From the NCBI GenBank assembly GCA_963737405.1, contig CAVTSL010000008.1:1-64000 (forward strand): a DNA stretch of 64,000 nucleotides, read 5' to 3'. The notes under the pieces were generated by a model. The model was not told the DNA's origin. It made no database searches and worked only from the letters and a program-made list of their open reading frames with translations. A program made the translations under genes and the position numbers. Of the stretch, positions 46,722 to 55,206 are shown in pieces (within the stretch, counting starts at the first letter, position 1; every line of letters begins with the position of its first letter). The stretch comes from JACCTU01 sp963737405. GTDB taxonomy: Bacteria > Actinomycetota > Thermoleophilia > Gaiellales > Gaiellaceae.

Positions 46722-47240
46722 TCACGCGGCCCGGGTCGCCGGGAAGCGCTCGAGCACCCAGTCGGCGTCGAGCGGACGGCGGTGGTAGTGGCGGCCGCCG
46801 ATCCGGACGAAGTCGCCCGTGCGCGGATCCATCCGCAGCCGCGCCTCGATCGGGAAGAACCGGTTGTGGCGCCCGATCAGGTCGTTCACCTCGTCGAAGC
46901 GACGGCGCTCCGCGACGGTGCGCCACGCGCGCGCAAACTCCGCCGGGTCGCTGGCCTCGTCCGCGAGCGCGAGCCACTCGTCGGCGAGCTCGCGCTCGTG
47001 CTCGGCGGTCAGACGCTCGATCTCGCGGAGCCGCTGCATGTACGGCAGCGGGCCGCCGAGCGCACCGACGTGGCTTGCGACGTCCGGCCGGAAGTTCCGC
47101 AGGACGCGACGGAGCGGCTTGCCCTTGAGCGGGCTGCCGGTGAGGTCTTCGTGGAGGAGCCGGTCGGCGGCCTGCGTGCGAGGGGTCCCCTCGTGCACGC
47201 CGCCCTCCTTCATGATGCGCTCGCGCTCGCGGCGGTCCAC
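46722..47240 (-). CDS. Soluble helical protein of unknown function (DnaJ-C-terminal/DUF1992-like motif)
   Basis: This is a 172-residue protein. ADRLLHEDLTGSPLKGKPLRR resembles the G-x-G-K-P-L segment of DUF1992 (DnaJ homologue subfamily C) proteins, but the match is short. The rest is charged and helical (LREIERLTAEHERELADEWL), ending in basic GGRHYHRRPLDADW. The GTG start at 47240 could be replaced by an in-frame ATG about ten codons in. It lies 10 bases after the GST stop on the same strand. Confidence 0.55.
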   Translation of the reverse strand: MDRRERERIMKEGGVHEGTPRTQAADRLLHEDLTGSPLKGKPLRRVLRNFRPDVASHVGALGGPLPYMQRLREIERLTAEHERELADEWLALADEASDPAEFARAWRTVAERRRFDEVNDLIGRHNRFFPIEARLRMDPRTGDFVRIGGRHYHRRPLDADWVLERFPATRAA

Positions 47241-47250
47241 GCCGTTCTTT

Positions 47251-47853
47251 TTACCCGCGCGGGTGCCCGTCGACGCGCCTGATCCACTGCTCGAGCCGCG
47301 GATAGCCGCCGCCGAGCGCGAGGTGCTCGATCAGGATGCGGTGGAACGGCTCGTCGTCGGCAGGGTCGAAGATCAGCCCGTACTTCAGGAACGGGAAGGC
47401 GATTGCGTCGAGCGCGGTGAACTCGTTCCCGAGCAGGTAGGGCCGACCGGCGAGGAGCGCCTCGAACTGGTCGCGCGATCCTCGTAGCTCGTCGATCCAC
47501 TCCGGCGCCCTCGGGTCGTCCGGCTCGCCTGCGAGCAGGTTCGGGGGGCGCTTCCATACGCGGTTGAACCAGTCGATCAGGAGCGTGGCCTCCGCCAGGC
47601 GCGCTTCGTCCCGCGGGTAGAGCGGCGGGTCCGGGTAGCGCGCCTCGAGGTGCTCGAGGATCGCCGGCGAGTCGTGCAGCACCAGCCCGTCGTCCTCGAG
47701 GACCGGGACGAGGTCCTGGCCGCTGATCTCCCGCACCGGGGCGCGGTCCGACGGATCCACGTCGACCCACTCGACGTCGAGCCCCTTGTGGCCGAGCGCG
47801 AGCGCGACCCGCTCGACGTTCGTCGAGAACGGGATGCGCCAGACGCGGATCAT
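47251..47853 (-). CDS. Glutathione S-transferase-like protein
   Basis: This is a 200-residue protein with a thioredoxin-fold N-terminal domain (IRVWRIPFSTNVERVALAL, DLVPVLEDDGLVLHDSPAIL, with the cis-Pro and the D-S pair) and an all-helical C-terminal domain (YLLGNEFTALDAIAFPFLKY). SxNxxR near the start is the usual catalytic region. Actinobacteria typically lack glutathione, so the thiol partner may differ (mycothiol or none). The ATG overlaps the gcvPB stop (ATGA), so it belongs to the gcv transcript. Confidence 0.85.
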   Translation of the reverse strand: MIRVWRIPFSTNVERVALALGHKGLDVEWVDVDPSDRAPVREISGQDLVPVLEDDGLVLHDSPAILEHLEARYPDPPLYPRDEARLAEATLLIDWFNRVWKRPPNLLAGEPDDPRAPEWIDELRGSRDQFEALLAGRPYLLGNEFTALDAIAFPFLKYGLIFDPADDEPFHRILIEHLALGGGYPRLEQWIRRVDGHPRG

Positions 47854-49349
47854 GCGCCCTTCTGGGCCTCGAGCTGGCGGGGCTCCGGCGAGGGATCGCC
47901 GAGCTCGGGGTGGTCCTCGAACAGGTAGCGGACGACGGGCTGCTTCACCGCGCGCACCTCGTCGAGGCGGCGCACCGGACGATCGTGCGGCGCCTCCTTC
48001 AGCAGCTCGGGCTGTTCCGCAGCCTCGCGCGCGATCGCGACGAGCGCGTCGCAGAACGCGTCGAGCACTTCCTTCGCCTCGGTCTCGGTCGGCTCGATCA
48101 TCAGCGCTTCCGGCACGACGAGCGGGAAGTACACCGTCGGCGGGTGGAAGCCGTAGTCCATCAGCCGCTTCGCGACGTCGAGCGCGCTCGCGCCGTGCTC
48201 GCGCTTGAGGTTGCGCGCACTGACGACGAACTCGTGCATGCAGAGGCGGTCGTAGGGGAGCTCGTAGGCGTCGCGAAGCCGCGCGAGCATGTAGTTCGCG
48301 TTCAGGACCGCGATCTCGGACATCCGCCGGAGCTGCGGGCCCCACATGCGGATGAACGCGTACGAGCGCACGAAGACGCCGAACGGCCCGGTGAACCCGC
48401 GCACCTTGCCGATCGACTTCGGCCGGTCGTAGTCGAGCTTGAACGTGTCGCCGTCGCGCACGACCTGCGGCACCGGTAGGAACGGCTCGAGCCGGTCGCG
48501 GACGACGATCGGGCCGCCGCCCGGACCGCCGCCGCCGTGCGGTTGCGAGAACGTCTTGTGCAGGTTGATGTGGACGATGTCGAAGCCCATGTCGCCCGGC
48601 CGCGAGATCCCGCACACGGCGTTGAGGTTCGCCCCGTCGTAGTACATGAGCGCGCCCACCGAGTGGAAGATCCGCGCGATCTCCTCGATGTGCTCGTCGA
48701 AGAGGCCGAGCGTCGAGGGGTTCGTGAGCATGAGGCCCGCCGTGTGCTCGTCGACCTTCCCGCGCAGGTCCTCGATGTCGATGTTCCCGCGCGCGTCGGT
48801 CTTCACCGGCGTGAGCTCGTAGCCCGCCATCGTGACGGACGCCGGGTTCGTCCCGTGCGCGGTGTCCGGGATGACGATCTTCCGGCGCTGCTCGTCCTCG
48901 CCCCGCTCGGCGAAGTACGCGCGCATCAGGAGGAGCCCGGTGAGCTCGCCCTGACTGCCCGCGGCCGGCTGCAGCGAGCACGCGTGGAGCCCGGACACCT
49001 CGACGAGGATCTCCTGGAGGCGCCACATCAGCTCGAGCGCGCCCTGCGCTCCGTCTTCGTCCTGGTGCGGATGGAGGTCGCGGAACCCTGGAAGCGCGGC
49101 GAGGCGTTCGTTGACGCGCGGGTTGTACTTCATCGTGCAGGAGCCGAGCGGGTAGAAGCCCGTGTCGATCCCGAAGTTCCGGGTCGAGAGCTCGGTGAAG
49201 TGACGGAGGAGCTCCGGCTCGGCGATCTCCGGCAGACGCGGCGGCTCCGAGCGGCGGAGCGACTCGGGGACCTCCGGCGTCGGCAGGTCGCGGTGCGGGA
49301 GCGTGTACGCCGTTCGGCCCGGGTGCGACTTCTCGTAGAGCAGCTTCAC
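47850..49349 (-). CDS. gcvPB: Glycine dehydrogenase (decarboxylating) subunit 2
   Basis: This 499-residue PLP subunit of the P-protein decarboxylates glycine and passes the aminomethyl group to GcvH. Seen: NFGIDTGFYPLGSCTMKYNP, LQPAAGSQGELTGLLLMRAY, HGTNPASV, LMLTNPSTLGLFDE, and the Schiff-base Lys in VHINLHKTFSQPHGGGGPG. The two-subunit form occurs in many bacteria and archaea, in contrast to the single-chain GcvP of proteobacteria. The GTG start overlaps the gcvPA stop (GTGA). An open frame continues upstream, but homology starts here. Confidence 0.95.
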   Translation of the reverse strand: MKLLYEKSHPGRTAYTLPHRDLPTPEVPESLRRSEPPRLPEIAEPELLRHFTELSTRNFGIDTGFYPLGSCTMKYNPRVNERLAALPGFRDLHPHQDEDGAQGALELMWRLQEILVEVSGLHACSLQPAAGSQGELTGLLLMRAYFAERGEDEQRRKIVIPDTAHGTNPASVTMAGYELTPVKTDARGNIDIEDLRGKVDEHTAGLMLTNPSTLGLFDEHIEEIARIFHSVGALMYYDGANLNAVCGISRPGDMGFDIVHINLHKTFSQPHGGGGPGGGPIVVRDRLEPFLPVPQVVRDGDTFKLDYDRPKSIGKVRGFTGPFGVFVRSYAFIRMWGPQLRRMSEIAVLNANYMLARLRDAYELPYDRLCMHEFVVSARNLKREHGASALDVAKRLMDYGFHPPTVYFPLVVPEALMIEPTETEAKEVLDAFCDALVAIAREAAEQPELLKEAPHDRPVRRLDEVRAVKQPVVRYLFEDHPELGDPSPEPRQLEAQKGA

Positions 49350-50680
49350 GGCGCCAGTACCTCGACGAGGCGGTCGATGTCCTCCGGGGTGCGCCGTTCG
49401 GTCACGGCGACGAGCAGCGTGTCGTCGAGGCCCGGGTAGTCGCGGCCGAGGGCGTAGCCGGGGTGCACGCCGTTCTCGCGCGCGTCCTTGACGACGTCCG
49501 CCGCGTTCCGTCCGACGCGGACGGCAAACTCCTTGAATGTTGCCTGATCGGCAAACGGCAATTCGAGGCCCGCCTCCTGGAGACGCGTCTTCGCATGCTG
49601 GGCGAGCGACATGCAGGTCTCCCCCAGCTCGCGAAGCCCCTGCGGGCCGAGCCATGAGAGGTAGACGAGACCGCCGAGCGCGAGGAGCGTCTGGTTGGTC
49701 GTGATGTTCGACGTCGCCTTCTCGCGGCGGATGTGCTGCTCGCGCGTCTGCAGGGTGAGGACATAGCCGCGCTCACCCGCGGCGTCTACCGTCTCGCCGA
49801 CGATCCGGCCCGGCATCCGGCGGATGTACTCCGAGCGGGCCGCGAGGAAGCCGTAGTGCGGTCCCCCGAAGGACTTGTGGTTCCCGGCAGCCTGTCCTTC
49901 CCCGATCGCGATCGCGGCGCCGTAGCGGCCCGGTGCCTCGAGCACGCCGAGCGAGAGCGGGTCCACGTGCACGACCGGCAGCGCCCCCGCGTCGTTCGCC
50001 GCGGCGGCGAGGTCCGGTGCGGGCTCGAGGTTCCCGAAGAAGTTCGGCTGCTGGAAGATGACGCACGCCGCGTCGCGCGCGGCCTCGGCGACCTCTTCCG
50101 GATCGGACGTGCCGTCGCGGTGCGGGACCTCGAGGACCTCGAGCCCGAACCCCGGCGCGAACGTCTTCACGACCTGTCGCACCTGCGGGTTCGTCGCCTC
50201 GGTGACGACGACCTTCGAGCGCCCGGTCGCGTGCTTCGCGACGTAGCAGGCGTCCGCCGCCACGGTCGTCCCGTCGTAGCCCGACGCGTTCGAGACGTCC
50301 ATGCCCGTCAGCTCACAGATCGCGGTCTGGTACTCGAAGATCGCCTGGAGCACGCCCTGGCTCATCTCGGGCTGGTACGGCGTGTACGCGGTCAGGAGCT
50401 CGCCGCGCTGGAGCACGGCGTCGACGACGGCCGGCACGTAGTGGTCGTAGATCCCCGCGCCGAGGAACGAGAGCTCGTCGCCCGTGGAGACGTTCCGTCC
50501 GGCGAGCTGCTCGAGGTGCGCGACGACCTCCTGCTCCGAGAGCGCCGGCTCGAGGTCGAGCTCGCGGCGGAACCGCACGCCCTCGGGCACGTCCCGGAAG
50601 AGCTCGTCGATGGACGAGACGCCGATCGCGTCGAGCATCTCGCGCTCGTCGCGCTCGGTCAGCGAGACGAACGGCGTCAC
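49346..50680 (-). CDS. gcvPA: Glycine dehydrogenase (decarboxylating) subunit 1
   Basis: This is a 444-residue PLP-fold subunit. Seen: ERDEREMLDAIGVSSIDELF, FLGAGIYDHYVPAVVDAVL, LTAYTPYQPEMSQGVLQAIF, TGMDVSNASGYDGTTVAADA, HKSFGGPHYGFLA and REQHIRREKATSNITTNQTL. It pairs with GcvPB to form the heterotetrameric P-protein. The GTG start overlaps the gcvH stop (GTGA). The order T-H-PA-PB indicates a single glycine-cleavage transcript. Confidence 0.95.
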   Translation of the reverse strand: MTPFVSLTERDEREMLDAIGVSSIDELFRDVPEGVRFRRELDLEPALSEQEVVAHLEQLAGRNVSTGDELSFLGAGIYDHYVPAVVDAVLQRGELLTAYTPYQPEMSQGVLQAIFEYQTAICELTGMDVSNASGYDGTTVAADACYVAKHATGRSKVVVTEATNPQVRQVVKTFAPGFGLEVLEVPHRDGTSDPEEVAEAARDAACVIFQQPNFFGNLEPAPDLAAAANDAGALPVVHVDPLSLGVLEAPGRYGAAIAIGEGQAAGNHKSFGGPHYGFLAARSEYIRRMPGRIVGETVDAAGERGYVLTLQTREQHIRREKATSNITTNQTLLALGGLVYLSWLGPQGLRELGETCMSLAQHAKTRLQEAGLELPFADQATFKEFAVRVGRNAADVVKDARENGVHPGYALGRDYPGLDDTLLVAVTERRTPEDIDRLVEVLAP

Positions 50681-51075
50681 TGCTCGGCCAGGAACGCGCG
50701 GTACGCGCCGGCGTCGAGGAGATCGTCGGCCTCGGAGGTGTCGCTCAGCCGGATCCGGATCAGCCACCCCTCGCCGTACGGGTCGCTGTTCACGGTTTCG
50801 GGCTCGTCGACCACCTTCCGGTTCACCTCGAGCACCTCGCCGCTGAGAGGCGAGATCACGTCGGAGACCGCCTTCACCGACTCGACCTCGCCGTACGACG
50901 CGTCGCGCTGCACCTGCTGGCCGTCGTCGGGAGGCTCGAAATGCACGAGCTCGCCGAGCGAGTCCTGCGCGTACCAGGTGATCCCGAGCACGGCCTCGTC
51001 GCCGTCGATGCGAGCCCAGTCGTGCTCGCGGTGGTACTTGAGGTCGTCGGGGTAGCTCTGCTCGGCCGCGGCCAC
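50677..51075 (-). CDS. gcvH: Glycine cleavage system H protein
   Basis: This 132-residue lipoyl carrier shuttles the aminomethyl group between P, T and L proteins. The lipoylated Lys is in YGEVESVKAVSDVISPLSGE. DDLKYHREHDWARIDGD at the start and LLDAGAYRAFLAEQ at the end match the family. The GTG start overlaps the gcvT stop by one base (TAGTG). The longer upstream frame lies within gcvT and is not used. Confidence 0.95.
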   Translation of the reverse strand: MAAAEQSYPDDLKYHREHDWARIDGDEAVLGITWYAQDSLGELVHFEPPDDGQQVQRDASYGEVESVKAVSDVISPLSGEVLEVNRKVVDEPETVNSDPYGEGWLIRIRLSDTSEADDLLDAGAYRAFLAEQ

Positions 51076-52133
51076 TATGCGGGCTCCTCTCGCTTGTAGA
51101 TCGGTTTCGGGACGATGCGACCGCGCCGCTCGCGGCCGCGCACGTCGATGGTCAGCTCGGTGCCCGGGGCGGCTCGGTCGGCCTGGACGTACCCCATGCC
51201 GATCCCGATGTCGAGCATCGGTGAGTGCGAGCCCGACGTCACCTCGCCCGGCGGATCGACGATCGGCATCCCCTGACGCGGGATCGCCTTCTCCTCCATC
51301 ACGAACGCGACGAGCTTCCGCTCCGGGCCGCGCTCCTTGATCTCGCGCAACACGGGCGCGCCGGTGAACTCCTTGCCGAGCGCGCAGACCCAGCCGAGGC
51401 CCGCGGAGATCGCATCGGTCTCCGGCCCGATGTCGTTGCCGTGCAGCGGGTAGCAGACCTCGAGGCGCAGCGTGTCGCGCGCGCCCAGGCCGCAGGGAAC
51501 GACGCCGCGGGCGAGCACCCGGTCCCACAGCTCGCCGGCGTCCTCGGCCATCGTCATCAGCTCGCACCCGAGCTCTCCGGTGTAGCCGGTCCGGTTGACC
51601 ATCACCTCGACCCCGTCGAGCTCGTCCATCTCCCAGGTGAAGGGCGTCCCCTGCTCGAGCCCGAGACGCTCGAAGGAGTGCGGCCCCTGCACGGCGAGCA
51701 GTGCGTACTCGTTCGAGCGGTCGCTCACCTCGGAGCCGCGGATCTCGCGCTCCTTCGCCCACCCGAAGGCCGCCTCCCGGTTGGACGCGTTGACGACGAG
51801 CAGGAACCGCGTCGGCTCGAGCTCGTAGACGATCAGGTCGTCGATGATCCCGCCGCTCTCGTTCGTGAGGAGCGTGTACTGCGCCCGTCCGGGCGCGATC
51901 TTGTCGAGGTCGTTCGAGAGCAGCCCCTGGAGCAGCTCCTTCGCACGCGGGCCTTCGACCTCGATCTCGCCCATGTGCGAGACGTCGAAGACCCCGGCAT
52001 CCGACCGGACGGCGCGGTGCTCCGGGATCACGCCCGCGTACTGCACGGGCATCTCCCACCCGGCGAACGGGACGAGCCGCGCGCCGAGCGCGACGTGCCG
52101 GTCGTGGAGAGGCGTTCGCAGAAGCGTCTGCAT
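51075..52133 (-). CDS. gcvT: Aminomethyltransferase (glycine cleavage T protein)
   Basis: This is a 352-residue folate-dependent enzyme that transfers the C1 unit to tetrahydrofolate and releases ammonia. Seen: GARLVPFAGWEMPVQYAGVI, GVFDVSHMGEIEV, NRTGYTGELGCELM, GARDTLRLEVCYPLHGNDI. The Asp expected in the active site is in GARDTLRLE. The ATG start opens the gcv operon. The 167 bases upstream hold a strong hairpin but no glycine riboswitch that I could build. Confidence 0.95.
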   Translation of the reverse strand: MQTLLRTPLHDRHVALGARLVPFAGWEMPVQYAGVIPEHRAVRSDAGVFDVSHMGEIEVEGPRAKELLQGLLSNDLDKIAPGRAQYTLLTNESGGIIDDLIVYELEPTRFLLVVNASNREAAFGWAKEREIRGSEVSDRSNEYALLAVQGPHSFERLGLEQGTPFTWEMDELDGVEVMVNRTGYTGELGCELMTMAEDAGELWDRVLARGVVPCGLGARDTLRLEVCYPLHGNDIGPETDAISAGLGWVCALGKEFTGAPVLREIKERGPERKLVAFVMEEKAIPRQGMPIVDPPGEVTSGSHSPMLDIGIGMGYVQADRAAPGTELTIDVRGRERRGRIVPKPIYKREEPA

Positions 52134-52183
52134 GCGGAGCCGATCCTAGTGAACGGCCCTCTCCCGACCTGCCCCAGAACGGC

Positions 52184-52209
52184 GTCGCTCCGGCACGAGC
52201 CGGAGCGAC
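52184..52209 (-). terminator. Hairpin between ftsZ and gcvT
   Basis: GTCGCTCCGGC and GCCGGAGCGAC make a perfect 11-bp stem with the 4-base loop ACGA. It lies 92 bases past the ftsZ stop and 50 bases before gcvT. No T tract follows. It probably marks the end of the dcw transcript. Confidence 0.6.
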
Positions 52210-52300
52210 TGACCGGGTCGTACGGCCGACGCCGATCGCGCCGGCCTGTTTGAGGGCAGCGCTGATCTACCGCGCCGAGCCGGGCGGCAAACCTTCGAGC

Positions 52301-53365
52301 TCAGTCGTCGCGCAGGAAGGCGGGCACGTCGAGGACGTCGTCCGAGACCTCGAAGCCCTCGCGCTGCCGCGGCTCCGGCACCACGGCCGCCTCCTCGCGC
52401 CGGCGCCTTCGCCGCTGCGGGCCGAAGCCGGTCGCGATGACGGTCACGCGCACCTCGTCCGTGATGGCGTCGTCGAGGACGGCGCCGAAGATGACGTTCG
52501 CGTTCTGGTCGGCGGCGCCGGTGACGACCTCCGCCGCCTCGTTCACCTCGAAGAGGCCGATGTCCGGCCCACCGGTGACGTTGAGGAGGATCCCGGTGGC
52601 GCCTTCGATCGACGCCTCGAGCAGCGGCGACGAGACCGCGGTGCGCGCCGCCTCGGCCGCGCGGTTCTCGCCGGAGGCGATGCCGATTCCCATCAGCGCC
52701 GACCCGGCGTCGCGCATGATCGTGCGCACGTCCGCGAAGTCGAGGTTCACGAGCCCGGGCACGGTGATCAGGTCGGTGATGCCCTGGACGCCCTGGCGGA
52801 GGATGTCGTCCGCCATCCGGAACGCCTCGACGATCGACGTCCGCTTCTCGACGACCTGAAGGAGCCGGTCGTTCTCGATCACGATCAACGTGTCGACGTG
52901 GTCGCTCAGGTTGCCGATGCCGCGCTGCGCCTGCTCGGCGCGGCGGCGGCCCTCGAACGAGAACGGGCGGGTGACGACCCCGACGGTGAGCGCGCCGAGC
53001 TCCTCCTTCGCGAGCTGCGCCACGATCGGCGCCGCACCGGTCCCGGTGCCGCCGCCCTCGCCGGCGGTGACGAACACCATGTCGGCGCCTTTGAGCGCCT
53101 CCTTCAGTTCGTCGCGGCTCTCGGCCGCGGCCGCCTCGCCGACTACGGGGTCCGCGCCGGCGCCGAGGCCGCGGGTCGCGTGCGAGCCGATGTGGATCTT
53201 CACGTCGGCGTCGCACATGAGCAGCGCCTGCGCGTCGGTGTTGACGGCGATGAACTCGACGCCGGAGAGGCCGGACTCGACCATCCGCGAGACGGCGTTC
53301 GTGCCGCCGCCGCCGACGCCGACGACCTTGATCACTGCGAGATAGTTGCCGGGTTGTTCTCTCAC
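52301..53365 (-). CDS. ftsZ: Cell division protein FtsZ
   Basis: This 354-residue tubulin-like GTPase forms the Z ring. The nucleotide loop is AGEGGGTGTGAAPIV (about 104-112), with VVGVGGGGTNAVSRM at the start, NTDAQAL, the RGLGAGADP loop, and the T7 NLDFADVRTIM that completes catalysis in the next subunit. A short linker ends in DVLDVPAFLRDD, the conserved C-terminal peptide that binds partners such as SepF and FtsW. The GTG start is preceded by a GAGG site and, further up, a good promoter. No ftsA is found beside it. Confidence 0.97.
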   Translation of the reverse strand: MREQPGNYLAVIKVVGVGGGGTNAVSRMVESGLSGVEFIAVNTDAQALLMCDADVKIHIGSHATRGLGAGADPVVGEAAAAESRDELKEALKGADMVFVTAGEGGGTGTGAAPIVAQLAKEELGALTVGVVTRPFSFEGRRRAEQAQRGIGNLSDHVDTLIVIENDRLLQVVEKRTSIVEAFRMADDILRQGVQGITDLITVPGLVNLDFADVRTIMRDAGSALMGIGIASGENRAAEAARTAVSSPLLEASIEGATGILLNVTGGPDIGLFEVNEAAEVVTGAADQNANVIFGAVLDDAITDEVRVTVIATGFGPQRRRRRREEAAVVPEPRQREGFEVSDDVLDVPAFLRDD

Positions 53366-53431
53366 TCTCGACCGACCTCAGCGTAAAGCTTGACTGGAGC
53401 GTAGGGGTCCTGCAGGGGCTTTCTGCACCAG

Positions 53432-53460
53432 AGGGTACGTACGCTTGTCCACAGTGTCAA
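53432..53460 (-). promoter_or_regulatory. Sigma-70 type promoter of ftsZ
   Basis: On the minus strand TTGACA (53460-53455), a 17-base spacer and TACCCT (53437-53432) form a near-consensus promoter in the 121-base gap between ftsQ and ftsZ. It would start transcription about 60 bases before the GTG, letting ftsZ be expressed apart from the upstream mur genes. Confidence 0.7.
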
Positions 53461-53486
53461 CGCGAGCGACCTCCTGAACTCTCGAT

Positions 53487-54290
53487 CTAAGGTTGAGCTT
53501 CAGTCTCGGTTCCGGCGACCGGGCGGTCCGGAACGGCGACGTCGAGATAGGTCGTGTCCGATCCGAGCCGCGGCAGAATCCGCGCCGCGACGGCCAGCTT
53601 CAGCGGCAAGTCGTGCTCGCGCCCCAACCGCACCTCCACGCCGGATCGGAGGATGAGTGCGGCGTCGCCGTGCTCGATCCGGACGGCGCGGACCCGGGCG
53701 GGGAGCTCCAGCCGCGCGAGCGAGAGCAGGCGCACGGCGTGACGCGCGGTCGTGTCCGCCAGCGTGTCGCCGACGGCGACCCCGACCTCCTTCGGGACCC
53801 AGACGCGCGGGAGGTCGGCGCTCGCACCCTTCGCGAGCGGCCGGACGACGCGCGCCCGCGCAGAGACGAGCCACGACTCGTCCCCGCGGCGCAGGACGAG
53901 CAGCGGCCGCTCGGGGAGGACGTACACGCGCAGCGTGTGCGGGAAGGCACGGTCGTGCGTGACGCCGATGACGTCGGAGAGCCCGGCGATGCGCCGGTCG
54001 AGGTCGGACGACTCGAGCCCCACGAGGCTCTGCCCGCGAAGCGGCGTGAGCGCCTCCTGCACACCGCGCGCAACCGCGGGCGACGCCCCCACGATCTCGA
54101 TCCGGTGGATCGCGAAGAGGGACGTCTCGCGCGCGACCCCGTACGCCGCGATCGCCGCGGCGAGCAGTCCGAAGCCGATCGCGAGCGACGGCCCGGAAGG
54201 CAGCAGCCGGCGCGGATCGACGCGCGGCCGCGGAAGCTCGGCGACGGCCGCCTTTACGCGCGCACGGCGACGCTGATCCCGAGGGGCCAC
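53487..54290 (-). CDS. ftsQ: Cell division protein FtsQ
   Basis: This is a 267-residue bitopic protein. A basic cytoplasmic tail (to about 35), one helix (SLAIGFGLLAAAIAAYGVA) and an outer POTRA domain beginning FAIHRIEIVGASPAVARGVQ are followed by the FtsQ beta domain (RAFPHTLRVYVLPERPLLVL, WLVSARARVVRPL). It links the Z ring to septal wall synthesis. The GTG start lies 31 bases after the murB stop. It is the last gene before ftsZ. Confidence 0.9.
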   Translation of the reverse strand: MAPRDQRRRARVKAAVAELPRPRVDPRRLLPSGPSLAIGFGLLAAAIAAYGVARETSLFAIHRIEIVGASPAVARGVQEALTPLRGQSLVGLESSDLDRRIAGLSDVIGVTHDRAFPHTLRVYVLPERPLLVLRRGDESWLVSARARVVRPLAKGASADLPRVWVPKEVGVAVGDTLADTTARHAVRLLSLARLELPARVRAVRIEHGDAALILRSGVEVRLGREHDLPLKLAVAARILPRLGSDTTYLDVAVPDRPVAGTETEAQP

Positions 54291-54321
54291 CCGCGCAACT
54301 TCGCCGCGGGCTCCGACGCTC

Positions 54322-55206
54322 CTACCGCTCGAGCGGCGGCAGCGCGAGCTCGCCGAGGAACTCGACCTCGTGGCGGAGCTCGACCCCGTACTGCTCCCAG
54401 GCGCGGCGCCTGGCCTCGGCCATCAGTGCGACAGCCTGCGCGCTCGTCGCGCCGTCCGCGTTCTCGATGAAGTTGGCGTGCCGAGGCGAGATCTGGGCCC
54501 CGCCGATCCGGTACCCGCGCAGCCCGCAGGCCTCGAGCATCCGTCCTGCGCTCAGCTCGTGATCCGGGTTCTTGAAGACGCTGCCGAACGTCCGCTTGTT
54601 CGTCGGCTGGGCCGCCTTGCGCTGGGCCTGGAGCTCGGCGACCGTCGCCTTGATCTCGGCCACCGGTCGCGGAGAGAGCCGCAGCTCGACCTGGGCGACC
54701 ACCTGCCCGTGACGGAGCTCCGAGTGCCGGTAGGCGAGCCCGAGCTCGTCCGGCGTCAGCCAGCGTGCCCCGTCGGCGTCGACGACGAGCGCACGCTCGA
54801 GCACCTGCGCGAAGTCGCCGCCGTACGCGCCTGCGTTCATCCACACGCCGCCGCCGGTCGTGCCGGGGATCGCGCACGCGAACTCGAAGCCGCCGAGCCC
54901 GGCTGAGCGAGCCCGGTGCAGGACGACTGCGTTCGGCGCCCCGCCGCCGGCGCGCACGCTCTCGCCGTCGACGTCCACCTTTGCGAGCTCGCCCGCGAGC
55001 TTGAGCACGAGCGCGTCGACGCCCCCGTCGGCGACGAGGAGGTTCGATCCGAGGCCGACCGTTGCGACGCCGAGCCCGTGCTCGCGCGCCCACCGAAGCG
55101 CGTCCAGGAGCTCGTCGAGATCCTCGGGGCGCGCGAACGCTCCCGCCTCTCCTCCGGTGCCGAGCGTCGTGTACCGCGCGAGCGGCACGCGCTCCTCGAT
55201 GTTCAC
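54322..55206 (-). CDS. murB: UDP-N-acetylenolpyruvoylglucosamine reductase
   Basis: This 294-residue FAD enzyme reduces the enolpyruvyl group to form UDP-MurNAc. Seen: TTLGTGGEAGAFARPEDLDE, VGLGSNLLVADGG, FACAIPGTTGGGVWMNAGAY, RHSELRHGQVV, and the catalytic Ser in RTFGSVFKNPD. The final Glu is expected in HEVEFLGE. This is the type II form (no extra Tyr loop). The ATG overlaps the murC stop by four bases. Confidence 0.94.
   Translation of the reverse strand: MNIEERVPLARYTTLGTGGEAGAFARPEDLDELLDALRWAREHGLGVATVGLGSNLLVADGGVDALVLKLAGELAKVDVDGESVRAGGGAPNAVVLHRARSAGLGGFEFACAIPGTTGGGVWMNAGAYGGDFAQVLERALVVDADGARWLTPDELGLAYRHSELRHGQVVAQVELRLSPRPVAEIKATVAELQAQRKAAQPTNKRTFGSVFKNPDHELSAGRMLEACGLRGYRIGGAQISPRHANFIENADGATSAQAVALMAEARRRAWEQYGVELRHEVEFLGELALPPLER

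Noticed and set aside
47241..47275. T-run plus ACCCGCGCGGGT hairpin as a terminator
   Set aside because: On the minus strand the hairpin precedes an A-run, not a T-run, and it lies at the GST stop within continuing genes. On the plus strand there is no gene to end.
48537..49439. 300-residue plus-strand frame opposite gcvPB
   Set aside because: It is an antisense shadow of a well-conserved gene with Arg/Asp-rich composition and no motif.
52134..52300. Glycine riboswitch ahead of gcvT
   Set aside because: A GGGAGAGGGCC stretch hints at one, but the paired aptamer segments and a second aptamer could not be found. Only a simple hairpin is supported.
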